Origin: Halorhodospira abdelmalekii
GTDB taxonomy: Bacteria > Pseudomonadota > Gammaproteobacteria > Nitrococcales > Halorhodospiraceae
DNA length: 64,000 nucleotides
Reading direction: 5' to 3'
Assembly: GCF_016583625.1 (NCBI RefSeq)
Contig: NZ_NRRN01000002.1
Coordinates: 1-64,000 of the forward strand
In this document: positions 57,190 to 64,000 of the stretch, one piece after another
Numbering within the stretch: the first letter of the stretch is position 1
Layout of the letters: each line of letters opens with the position of its first letter
Position numbers and translations under genes: made by a program
Notes under the pieces: model-generated
The model's input: only the letters and a program-made list of their open reading frames with translations
What the model was told of the DNA's origin: nothing
The model's database searches: none

Positions 57190-58527
57190 TTAGACCTCGC
57201 GACGGTCAATGACGCGCCGTGCCTTGCCCTCGCTGCGCGGCAGCGTCTGCGGCTCGACTAGGCGTACCGTGGCACGCAGTCCAAGGACTTGCTCAAGCGC
57301 ATGGCCGATGCGCTTTTGCAGCGCCTCCATGCCGCTGACCTTATCGCTCAAGATCTCTGGCGTGACCTCGACGGCAACCTCCATCTGATCGAGGCCGTGG
57401 GTGCGCGTCAGTTCAATCTGGTAGTGGGGCAGGGTGCCCTCAACGCGCAGCAGGGCGCTTTCGATCTGCGAGGGGAAGACGTTGACCCCGCGGATGATCA
57501 GCATATCGTCGCTGCGCCGGCTGATGCGGCGAATCCGACGGATCGTGCGCCCACACGCGCACGGCTCGGGGTCGATCGCGGTGATATCGCGGGTGCGGTA
57601 GCGGATCATCGGCATCGCTTGTTTGGTCAGCGTTGTGAGCACCAATTCGCCCTCTTCGCCGTCCGGGAGTGGGGCGCCGGTCTCTGGGTCGATGATCTCC
57701 GGGTAGAAGTGATCCTCGAAGAGGTGCGGGCCGTTCTGTGCCGAGCACTCGACGCCGACACCGGGGCCGATGATCTCGGAGAGGCCGTAGATGTCGAAGG
57801 CGCGGATGCCGCTCTCCTGCTCAATGCGCTCGCGCATGCTGTCGGTCCACGGCTCGGCGCCGAAGATGCCGACGCGCAGCGGCAGACTCGCCCAATCGAC
57901 CCCGAGATCTGTCGCGCGCTCAAGCAGGTGCAGGAAGTAGCTCGGCGTACAGCAGAGCGCGGTAACGCCGAAATCGCGCATCACCATGATCTGGCGATCG
58001 CTCTGCCCACCGGAGATGGGGATGACCGTTGCCCCGAGGGCTTCGGCGCCGTAGTGCGCGCCGAGACCGCCGGTGAAGAGGCCGTAGCCGTAAGCGTTTT
58101 GTACGACATCGCCGGGATGGACGCCGCAGGCGGCGAAGGAGCGCTCCATGACGTGGGCCCACAGCGCGATGTCCGATTGGTTGTAGGCAACAACGATCGG
58201 CTTGCCGGTGGTGCCGCTGGAGGCGTGCAGCCGCACGATCTCCTCCATCGGGCTGGCGAAGAGGCCGTAGGGGTAGGTGGCGCGCAGGTCGTCCTTCACG
58301 GTGAAGGGCAGGGCTTCGATGTCTTCGAGTCGCTGGATGTTGCTCGGTTCGACATTGAGCGCATCGCAGCGTTCACGAAAGTGAGCGACGCGCTCATAGG
58401 TGCGCTGGACGATGCTCTGGAGGCGCTCAAGCTGGAGCGCTCGTAGCTGTGGCAACGGCAAGTAGTCCGGAGCGCTGGCGACGTTGAAGGCCTGTTTTTT
58501 ACCGTGATCGAGTCGTCGTTCGGCCAT
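57190..58527 (-). CDS. paaK: Phenylacetate-CoA ligase
   Basis: PaaK activates (hydroxy)phenylacetate or related aryl-acetates with ATP and CoA. The 445-residue adenylate-forming enzyme has the short PaaK form: [20 protein letters not shown], the AMP-binding motif [57 protein letters not shown] and the C-terminal [18 protein letters not shown]. Start ATG 58527 follows GGAGGAG. It is third in iorA-iorB-paaK-ACT, 50 bp after iorB. Confidence 0.95.
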   Translation of the reverse strand: MAERRLDHGKKQAFNVASAPDYLPLPQLRALQLERLQSIVQRTYERVAHFRERCDALNVEPSNIQRLEDIEALPFTVKDDLRATYPYGLFASPMEEIVRLHASSGTTGKPIVVAYNQSDIALWAHVMERSFAACGVHPGDVVQNAYGYGLFTGGLGAHYGAEALGATVIPISGGQSDRQIMVMRDFGVTALCCTPSYFLHLLERATDLGVDWASLPLRVGIFGAEPWTDSMRERIEQESGIRAFDIYGLSEIIGPGVGVECSAQNGPHLFEDHFYPEIIDPETGAPLPDGEEGELVLTTLTKQAMPMIRYRTRDITAIDPEPCACGRTIRRIRRISRRSDDMLIIRGVNVFPSQIESALLRVEGTLPHYQIELTRTHGLDQMEVAVEVTPEILSDKVSGMEALQKRIGHALEQVLGLRATVRLVEPQTLPRSEGKARRVIDRREV

Positions 58528-58577
58528 GGTTACTCCTCCGCGGCGCGTGGGCGGTGGTGATTCGGATGCTAAGGCGC

Positions 58578-59312
58578 TCACGCCCTGCTGCGATCTTGAT
58601 CTTGGTCCGCTGGGGGCAAGGGTTGTGACGAGGGCTGTGATGAAGGCGAGGGCGAGGCTGCGGCCGCAGCGGACGGGTGGGTCGCCGTCGCGCCGAGTTC
58701 GCCGTCAGCCGCTGGGTTGTGGCGCAGACCGCTGAGGATCGCCTCGATGCGTCGAGCGTGGAGAAAGACGCGGCTGTTCATTTCGTGGAGACGTTCGGGC
58801 AGGATCGAGCGGATGGCGGTGAGCCACTGGTCATCGCTCAGCGGTAGATGAGCGCTGAGCACCCCGAGCAGGGCGACGTTGATCATGCGGGCGGCGCGTG
58901 CAGCGCCCTTGGGGTCGTCGTCCTGGAAGAGGAAGGGCACCGTGTCGGGGGTCATCATGTAGCCTTGCGGGCGAAGCCGATGCCGGTTCGGGGCCACTTG
59001 TGAAGGCTCGGTGATGACCAGGTAGTCGGCGCAGCCGGCCGGCACCATCGGGCTGTCGACCCGTGCGCCGAAGCGGATATCGCTGCAGACCGAGCCACCG
59101 CGCTGGCTCATGCCGTGGATTTCGCTCTTTTTGACATCGTAGCCAGCCTGAAAGAGGGCAGCGGCAAGGATGTCCGAGCCGGTGACGATGCCCTGTCCAC
59201 CCAATCCGGCGATGACGATGTTGGTCACGGGGGAGGGCTGCGGGCTGCTCCCTGGGCCGGTGGTCGGCGGGGCGTCTGCGTTGTGCTCCCGGGTCGAGGC
59301 GGTATTCATCAT
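58578..59312 (-). CDS. iorB: Indolepyruvate oxidoreductase, beta subunit
   Basis: IorB is the gamma-type subunit of thiamine-dependent aryl-pyruvate:acceptor oxidoreductases. The 244-residue chain has [20 protein letters not shown] (about residues 30-49), [20 protein letters not shown] and the catalytic-domain segment [20 protein letters not shown]. The first 28 residues and the last 40 (an Ala/Ser/Pro/Gln-rich tail) are not part of the family. It begins 7 bp after the iorA stop. Together they convert indolepyruvate or phenylpyruvate to the aryl-acetyl-CoA or acid. Confidence 0.93.
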   Translation of the reverse strand: MMNTASTREHNADAPPTTGPGSSPQPSPVTNIVIAGLGGQGIVTGSDILAAALFQAGYDVKKSEIHGMSQRGGSVCSDIRFGARVDSPMVPAGCADYLVITEPSQVAPNRHRLRPQGYMMTPDTVPFLFQDDDPKGAARAARMINVALLGVLSAHLPLSDDQWLTAIRSILPERLHEMNSRVFLHARRIEAILSGLRHNPAADGELGATATHPSAAAAASPSPSSQPSSQPLPPADQDQDRSRA

Positions 59313-59319
59313 CAGGCCC

Positions 59320-61011
59320 TCACGACGACTGCGACTGCGGTTCGGTCTGCCGCGGTGACGGGGCGGCAGCGGCGGTTGCTGCGATCGCCGCCTCCCCAGC
59401 CGATGGCTGACTGCTGCTCGTACCCTCTTGCTCTTGACTGGCGACGCTGGCTAAGCGGCGCGTGAGCAGCGGGCACGGCTTGCGCGCCACGATCAAGGAG
59501 AGATCGTCGGCGGCGAGACGATCGACGAGCAGTCGCTCAAAGTCGTCGCTGCCGTCGGTCGGATCGCAGACGAAGACCTGAGTGATCCCTAAGGCGAGGG
59601 CAACGGCCTCGTAGTTGAGCTTGCTGGTGGCCGGCAGGTGATCGAGCTGGCGACCGGTCCCCGGGTGCTCTTGAAGGCCGGTCATCGCCGTGGTGTCGTT
59701 ATCGACCACGATTACCACATGCCCGGTCGGCGGCGGGTTGTAGGCCATCTCGGCGAGGCCGGGCAGCCCGGTATGGACGAAGGTGCTGTCACCGATGACG
59801 CTGACAACACGCCGGGCCTGCTCTTTAGGCAGGGCGTGGCGCAGGCCGAGGCCGACGGTAATGCTTGCCCCCATGCAGACGCAGGTATCCATCGCCTCGA
59901 ACGGTGGCATCACGCCGAGGGTGTAGCAGCCGATATCGCCCGAGACGATGCACTCGTGTTTGGAGAGAATCTGAAAGACCTGGCGGTGCGGGCAGTCGGC
60001 GCACAGCCGCGGCGGTTTCGGTGGGGCATCGGGTTCGGGCTCCGGGCTGCGATCATCGACGAGCAGCTTGCGCACCCGATCGACGTTAAGCTCGCCGAAG
60101 CGAAACGGCTCCGATTTGCCTTCGACGGCAACGCCGGCAGCGCGCAAGGCGGTGTAGAGCACCGGGTCGCCCTCTTCGACGACCACACAGCGCTTGACCT
60201 TGGCAGCGAACTCGCGCATCGGCTCGATCGGTAGCGGGTAGGTCAGTCCCGGCTTGAACAGACGCGCCTCGGGGGCGGCCTCGCGGGCGTGGCGCGCGGC
60301 GACACCGTTGGCGATGATGCCGAGCTCGGTGCTGCTGCCCTCCTCGCGCACGAGCTGCCGCGGCTCCTCGGAGTCGGCGATGGCGCGCAGCCGCTCGCGC
60401 AGCCGGACGTGGGCCGGGCGGGCGTAGCCGGGGATCATGACCCGTCCGGGAATGTCGCGTTCATAGTGGGGGGCCGGGGCGGGCAGACGCTCCGAGCGGG
60501 TTTTAACGCCCGTCTTGGAGTGGCAGATGCGCGTCGTTAAGCGCAGCAGCACCGGCAGTTGAAAGCGCTCTGAGAGCTCAATGGCCTTGAGCGTAAAGTC
60601 GTACGCCTCTTGCGAGTCGCCCGGCTCCAGCATCGGCGCACCGGCAGCCTCGGCGTAGCGGCGGGTATCTTGCTCGTTTTGGCTCGAGTGCATCCCCGGG
60701 TCGTCGGCGACGGCGATCACCAGCGCGCCGCTCACCCCGGTGTAGGTCGCGGTAAAGAGCGCATCGGCGGCGACGTTTAAGCCGACGTGCTTCATAGTCA
60801 CCAGCGCGCGCGCACGCCCGAAAGCGACGCCGATGCCGACCTCTAAAGCCACCTTCTCATTCGGGGCCCACTGTGCCCGCCCACCGAGGACGCCGAAGCG
60901 TTCAAGAATCTCGGTCGAGGGGGTGCCGGGGTAGCCGGTCCCGAGGGAGATCGCGCCATCCAGCGCAGCCTGTGCAATGGCCTCGTTACCAGTGAGGAAC
61001 TGATCGGGCAT
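59320..61011 (-). CDS. iorA: Indolepyruvate oxidoreductase, alpha subunit without the C-terminal ferredoxin domain
   Basis: A 563-residue protein with the thiamine-binding fold. The N-terminal Pyr domain reads LTGNEAIAQAALDGAISLGT, GYPGTPSTEILERFG. The TPP domain has CVCMGASITVGLGLRHAL, VVSVIGDSTFVHTGLPGLAE and IVVDNDTTAMTGLQEHPGTG. CADCPHRQVFQIL matches the family's central Cys pair. Normal IorA proteins have about 600-650 residues and end in two [4Fe-4S] ferredoxin motifs; here the chain ends after IVARKPCPLLTRRLASVASQ in a Cys-free Ala/Ser/Pro/Gln tail. Electron transfer would need another partner. Start ATG 61011 follows CAGGAG. It is the first gene of the operon. Confidence 0.93.
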   Translation of the reverse strand: MPDQFLTGNEAIAQAALDGAISLGTGYPGTPSTEILERFGVLGGRAQWAPNEKVALEVGIGVAFGRARALVTMKHVGLNVAADALFTATYTGVSGALVIAVADDPGMHSSQNEQDTRRYAEAAGAPMLEPGDSQEAYDFTLKAIELSERFQLPVLLRLTTRICHSKTGVKTRSERLPAPAPHYERDIPGRVMIPGYARPAHVRLRERLRAIADSEEPRQLVREEGSSTELGIIANGVAARHAREAAPEARLFKPGLTYPLPIEPMREFAAKVKRCVVVEEGDPVLYTALRAAGVAVEGKSEPFRFGELNVDRVRKLLVDDRSPEPEPDAPPKPPRLCADCPHRQVFQILSKHECIVSGDIGCYTLGVMPPFEAMDTCVCMGASITVGLGLRHALPKEQARRVVSVIGDSTFVHTGLPGLAEMAYNPPPTGHVVIVVDNDTTAMTGLQEHPGTGRQLDHLPATSKLNYEAVALALGITQVFVCDPTDGSDDFERLLVDRLAADDLSLIVARKPCPLLTRRLASVASQEQEGTSSSQPSAGEAAIAATAAAAPSPRQTEPQSQSS

Positions 61012-61144
61012 GAGAGTGCTCCTGACGCTTGCTAGGGGAGGCACGCCGGGCAAGAAACACGCCGCGCGCGCGGCGAGGATAATCGAGCCGCGCCGGCGAA
61101 TCAAGGCGGTCCGAGGGGCGTGAGGCGGGGCGACTGCCGATTAA

Positions 61145-61371
61145 TTACGAACTCGGGGCGGAGGGCGTGATGTTCTTTTTCGGGGGCGCCACCACCGTCT
61201 GCTTGGTGACTACCAGCATGCCTCGCAGAGGAGGGCAGCGGGGTCCCCGGCTGGGAGTGCTAGCTCCCAGGAAAAGCGCTCGACCCTCGTCATGTTTCGC
61301 CAGTGGGACTGAGTTCGGGAGGGTAAAGCCTGGGTGCTGTCTGGCAAAGTGGACCAAGGGGTGATCACCCC
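61145..61371 (-). other. Possible conserved small ORF or structured RNA region
   Basis: On the minus strand 61145-61357 can encode 70 residues (MVHFARQHPGFTLPNSVPL, then AKHDEGRALFLGASTPSRG), but there is no ribosome-binding site. CTGGGAG/CTCCCAG (61251-61257, 61264-61270) is a perfect hairpin with a 6-nt loop, and GGGGTGATCACCCC (61358-61371) is a 14-bp palindrome. Part of the minus strand (CCGAACTCAG ... GAAACATG) superficially resembles the conserved loop of 5S rRNA. I cannot tell whether this is a small protein gene, a structured RNA or a fossil. It lies in the 390-bp gap between iorA and the next small gene. Confidence 0.35.
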
Positions 61372-61401
61372 CTCACCGTCTGAGCCTTCTCGCCCTCAAG
61401 G

Positions 61402-61623
61402 TCAGTAGAAACCGACCCAGGCGTTAACGCCGAAGACGATGCCGAAGAAGGTCCCGTTGGCGGCCAAGTTTAGGGCGCTGATGAAAAAGATCGCCTGCAG
61501 TATCTCTGGGCCAGCGGAGGCCCTGCCCCCTTTGTTGCCGCGCTTGGAGAGAAGGTAGAAGCTGACGCCGCTGAGCAGCGCCAAAACCGCCATGATCCCC
61601 ATCGCCAGTGTGAATATCAACAT
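61402..61623 (-). CDS. Small two-helix membrane protein
   Basis: A 73-residue protein with helices at about residues 4-25 (FTLAMGIMAVLALLSGVSFY) and 47-68 (IFFISALNLAANGTFFGIVF). A short basic loop with Gly residues joins them. It ends NAWVGFY, and the palindrome at 61358 lies about 30 bp beyond its stop and could terminate it. The frame is preceded by GGGAGCACACTTGCGATG on the minus strand, with GGGAG at about 13 bases. No family recognised; function unknown. Confidence 0.55.
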   Translation of the reverse strand: MLIFTLAMGIMAVLALLSGVSFYLLSKRGNKGGRASAGPEILQAIFFISALNLAANGTFFGIVFGVNAWVGFY

Positions 61624-61914
61624 CGCAAGTGTGCTCCCGTTGGTCGTATCACGACGACGTCTCGATGGTGGTGCCGCTGCAGCGGTGCGCGGCGGTTATC
61701 GCCTGAACTCTGGACTATTGCCTGTGCTATGGCCGGTGTCAGCCAGCTTAAGCCGGGGTGGGCGTGTCTCTTCGCCCCGCCTCGGACCTCTCCCCAGTAC
61801 CCAAGGGTATCATCCTGCAACCGTGGGGCCACCTCAATAGGGGGCAGCGATCGCACAAAACATTGCACAAAGCTGAGGAGTGCGCCGGCATGCTGGTTGC
61901 AGGGAGGGCGTTGC

Positions 61915-61943
61915 TTGCCAGACAACAGCCTATGCGCTATACT
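61915..61943 (+). promoter_or_regulatory. Sigma-70 promoter for tmRNA
   Basis: TTGCCA (61915-61920), a 17-bp spacer and TATACT (61938-61943) give initiation 7-13 bp before the mature tmRNA end. Confidence 0.7.
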
Positions 61944-61956
61944 TCCGCCATGCTGA

Positions 61957-62315
61957 GGGGGCGACATGGCTTCGACGCAGGTCGCAAAGCCCGAGGTGCA
62001 TGCCGAGGTCACAGTCTACCTCGTAAAACCGGCTGTAAGCTTAAAATAGTTGCCAACGACGACAACTACGCTCTAGCGGCGTAAAAACCCGCTAGCTGCT
62101 CCCGATCGGTGCCTGTGCCGGTCGACGAGCAGTCATATACGCAGGCTAGTGTCGGTCGATAGGTCCGGTCTGCCGTCACGAAACCCAACGGACTCGCCAT
62201 CGGGACGCCCTGCCGGTCGGGCGCCCGCTGGTTAAATAAAATAGACTCGGCTAAGCATGTAGATCCGACGGTGTAGCTCCTGCGGACGCGGGTTCGATTC
62301 CCGCCGCCTCCACCA
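61957..62315 (+). ncRNA. ssrA: Transfer-messenger RNA (tmRNA), tag ANDDNYALAA
   Basis: tmRNA frees stalled ribosomes. The 5' end GGGGGCGACATGGCTTCGAC and 3' end GGTTCGATTCCCGCCGCCTC plus CACCA form the tRNA-like domain; the acceptor stem GGGGGCG pairs with CGCCTCC with one G-U. The tag frame at 62052-62084 encodes ANDDNYALAA and a TAA. It ends in Ala-Ala like other proteobacterial tags. The 359-nt length is normal. Pseudoknot sequences are present in the middle part, but their pairing was not traced. Confidence 0.97.
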
Positions 62316-62428
62316 ATTCCCCTTCCAGTAGCATCCATCAGCGACCGACACGGCGATCTAAGTGCCCGAAGCACGATTCTTTGTGTATGGTTAGCAGCGG
62401 CTATTGCGTTCGGATAGTGAGCGAAACC

Positions 62429-63097
62429 GTGAAACCTAAATTAATACTGATGGTTATGATGTGCGCCCTAGTCGGCGTCGCTAGCTGCACTACGGTTAAT
62501 CCCTATACCGGTGAGCAGCAGCGCTCTAAGGCTGCTACCGGCGCAGCCGTTGGTGCAGGTGTTGGTGCGTTGGTTGGCATTGCGAGTTCCAGCGACTCCA
62601 AAAAACGGAAGGAGAGGGCTCTGAAGGGGGCCGGCATCGGGGCTATTGCGGGCGCCGGCGTAGGGTACTACATGGATGTTCAGGAGGCTGAGCTGCGCCG
62701 GGAGCTTGAAGAAACCGGCGTCTCCGTGACTCGCGACGGCGACAATATCATCCTCAACATGCCAGGTAACATTACTTTCGATATCGATAGTGCGACCGTA
62801 AAGGGTGAATTTATTCCGGTCCTAGAGTCGGTCTCCAAGGTGCTTACCGAGTACCGTTCGACCATGATTGAAGTGGCCGGCCACACCGACAGTACCGGTG
62901 GTGAGCGCTACAATATGCTGCTCTCCCAGAATCGTGCGCAGGCAGTAGCCAATCAGTTGATCGGTCTCGGTGTGGAGGCGGTCCGCCTCGATATCGTCGG
63001 ATTTGGCCAGAGCCGGCCGATTGCCAGCAACGACAGTGTTGCCGGTCGCGCTCAAAATCGTCGCGTTGAGTTGACTGTGTTGCCTCTTGTCGAATAG
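62429..63097 (+). CDS. OmpA-family outer-membrane lipoprotein
   Basis: The 222-residue protein starts at GTG 62429 with a short hydrophobic signal and a lipobox ending ALVGVASC, so it is probably lipidated at the Cys. Gly-zipper segments (about 40-85: GAAVGAGVGALVGIA, GAGIGAIAGAGVGYYMD) precede an OmpA-like peptidoglycan-binding domain (about 105-215: TFDIDSATVKGEF, VAGHTDSTGGERYNMLLSQN, NRRVELTVLP). The combination matches the YiaD/Pal-like group. Start is uncertain: 62381, 62417 and 62429 are in frame. It is transcribed from the gap after tmRNA. Confidence 0.9.
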   Translation: MKPKLILMVMMCALVGVASCTTVNPYTGEQQRSKAATGAAVGAGVGALVGIASSSDSKKRKERALKGAGIGAIAGAGVGYYMDVQEAELRRELEETGVSVTRDGDNIILNMPGNITFDIDSATVKGEFIPVLESVSKVLTEYRSTMIEVAGHTDSTGGERYNMLLSQNRAQAVANQLIGLGVEAVRLDIVGFGQSRPIASNDSVAGRAQNRRVELTVLPLVE

Positions 63098-63122
63098 GTG
63101 TGGGGCGCTCCGGGCTCACGAC

Positions 63123-64000
63123 TCAGTCACTCCCAGCGGCAAGCACCAGCTTGCCCATCACGCCACCGCTCTCGATGCGTCGATGCGCCTCGGCAACGCC
63201 CTCCAAAGGGAAGGTTTCGGCGACATGGACACGCAGGCGGCCGTCGGCAAGCCGGCTGGCACACTCACTCAGGATCGCGGTTTGCTGTCGGCGTCCCGCA
63301 TCGTCGCCAAGAGCCATCGGCGTCACCATCAGTTCCTGTGCCACGGTGAGGTTGTGGAGTCGGGCGTGCGGCCAGTCCATCTCTTCCGGCAGTGCGAGGA
63401 TGGTGACTAGGCGGCCGTAGGTAGCCAGCGCGTGCAGTGAGCGGCTACAGACGGCGCCGCCGACGGTATCCAAGACCAAATCGACGCCACGGCCCCCGGT
63501 GTGGGCCAAGACCGCCGCAACGAAGTCCTCGTCGCGGTACCGAATGACGTGCGCCGCGCCGAGATCCCGCACGAACTGAGCCTTGGTGTCGTCGCTGACC
63601 GTTGTCAGCACCTCTGCACCGGCCTCGCGCGCTAGCTGAATGGCGATGTGGCCGACACCGCCGGCACCGGCGTGGATCAGCACCGACTCCCCTCGCTGCA
63701 GCCGTCCACGATCAAAGAGCCCTTCCCACGCCGTAAGCGCTGCCAGCGGCATAGCGGCTGCAGTGTTGCAGTCGACCGAGTCCGGGATCGGTACCACGTA
63801 GCGCGCATCGACGCTCGTGTACTCGGCATAGTTACCAGGCTCCAGACCGATGCCGTCGTTGAAGAAGAGCACCCGTTGGCCCACCGCCACAGCATCGACT
63901 CCGTCGCCTGTCGCAGTCACTGTGCCAGCGCCGTCGCAGCCGGAAAGGGCTTGGTGTACAGCGGGGAGCTGCTGGAAGACGCCCTCGATGCACCAGAAAC
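63123..64000 (-). CDS. Quinone oxidoreductase-type MDR dehydrogenase, 5' end cut by the window
   Basis: The frame is open to the right edge; the N-terminus lies outside. Visible parts match zinc-independent medium-chain dehydrogenases: QALSGCDGAGTVTATGDGVD, then FNDGIGLEPGNYAEYTSVDA. The cofactor fold has HAGAGGVGHIAIQLAREAGA and ends AHRRIESGGVMGKLVL. I see none of the structural-zinc Cys cluster of alcohol dehydrogenases, so an NADPH:quinone reductase-like enzyme is likely. Substrate is unknown. It converges with the OmpA lipoprotein gene (25-bp gap). Confidence 0.9.
   Translation of the reverse strand, partial: FWCIEGVFQQLPAVHQALSGCDGAGTVTATGDGVDAVAVGQRVLFFNDGIGLEPGNYAEYTSVDARYVVPIPDSVDCNTAAAMPLAALTAWEGLFDRGRLQRGESVLIHAGAGGVGHIAIQLAREAGAEVLTTVSDDTKAQFVRDLGAAHVIRYRDEDFVAAVLAHTGGRGVDLVLDTVGGAVCSRSLHALATYGRLVTILALPEEMDWPHARLHNLTVAQELMVTPMALGDDAGRRQQTAILSECASRLADGRLRVHVAETFPLEGVAEAHRRIESGGVMGKLVLAAGSD

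Noticed and set aside
61270-61350. A 5S rRNA gene on the minus strand
   Set aside because: Only CCGAACTCAG and GAAAC resemble 5S. Their spacing is six bases too long and no terminal helix or loop E sequence follows.

Overview
The window looks like chromosomal DNA of a GC-rich, halophilic gammaproteobacterium, probably of the Halorhodospira/Ectothiorhodospiraceae type. That placement is inferred from the gammaproteobacterial order ffs-dnaX-ybaB-recR, the ppsA/ppsR, orn, htpX, ppx/ppk1 and tmRNA genes, a large betaine-uptake block and generally acidic proteins. No taxonomic marker was searched.

Left end (1-2.6 kb): mobile-element debris, comprising a truncated group II intron reverse transcriptase, an Rpn/PD-(D/E)XK gene interrupted by an in-frame stop, and a scrap of an IS256-type transposase. 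2.6-6.7 kb, minus strand: small envelope genes (DUF2628, DUF3634, NfeD-like), the RNA ligase-like 2',3'-cyclic phosphodiesterase ThpR and a HEAT-repeat/DUF349-like protein. A perfect inverted pair of DnaA boxes lies at 3.7 kb.

6.8-18.3 kb: an outer-membrane beta-barrel gene, tRNA-Ser(GGA), SRP RNA, dnaX-ybaB-recR, then an osmoprotectant block (BCCT carrier, ProV, ProW, ProX) that ends with a second beta-barrel gene paralogous to the first. 18.5-37.5 kb: housekeeping and signalling genes (HIT protein, HDOD protein, MotA/MotB, oligoribonuclease, rhodanese, PEP synthase and its regulator, YqiB-like, an Rrf2 regulator without cysteines overlapping an HDOD-GGDEF cyclase, Ppx and Ppk with a candidate Pho box, glutaredoxin, MltB, PyrD) and tRNA-Ser(UGA).

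37.9-54.9 kb is the accessory region of most interest, a single-direction run of nine large genes immediately after tRNA-Ser(UGA). It encodes two exported proteins with near-duplicate Fn3-like domains, a membrane-anchored subtilisin-like protease, a second membrane protein sharing the protease's cytoplasmic N-terminal domain, an SrfB-type actin/Hsp70-fold ATPase, a coiled-coil protein, an SrfC-type dynamin-like GTPase, a Gly/Pro-repeat membrane protein with a DUF1566 (Lcl-like) ectodomain, and a LysM protein with two solute-binding domains. I propose that these form one envelope-spanning system built around the poorly understood SrfB/SrfC pair, with an added protease and periplasmic ligand-sensing modules.

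55-64 kb: HtpX, an aryl-pyruvate catabolic operon (iorA-iorB-paaK-ACT), a small membrane protein, tmRNA with tag ANDDNYALAA, an OmpA-family lipoprotein and a partial quinone-oxidoreductase-type gene running off the right edge. Short tandem repeats of 7-15 bp recur in many intergenic gaps.
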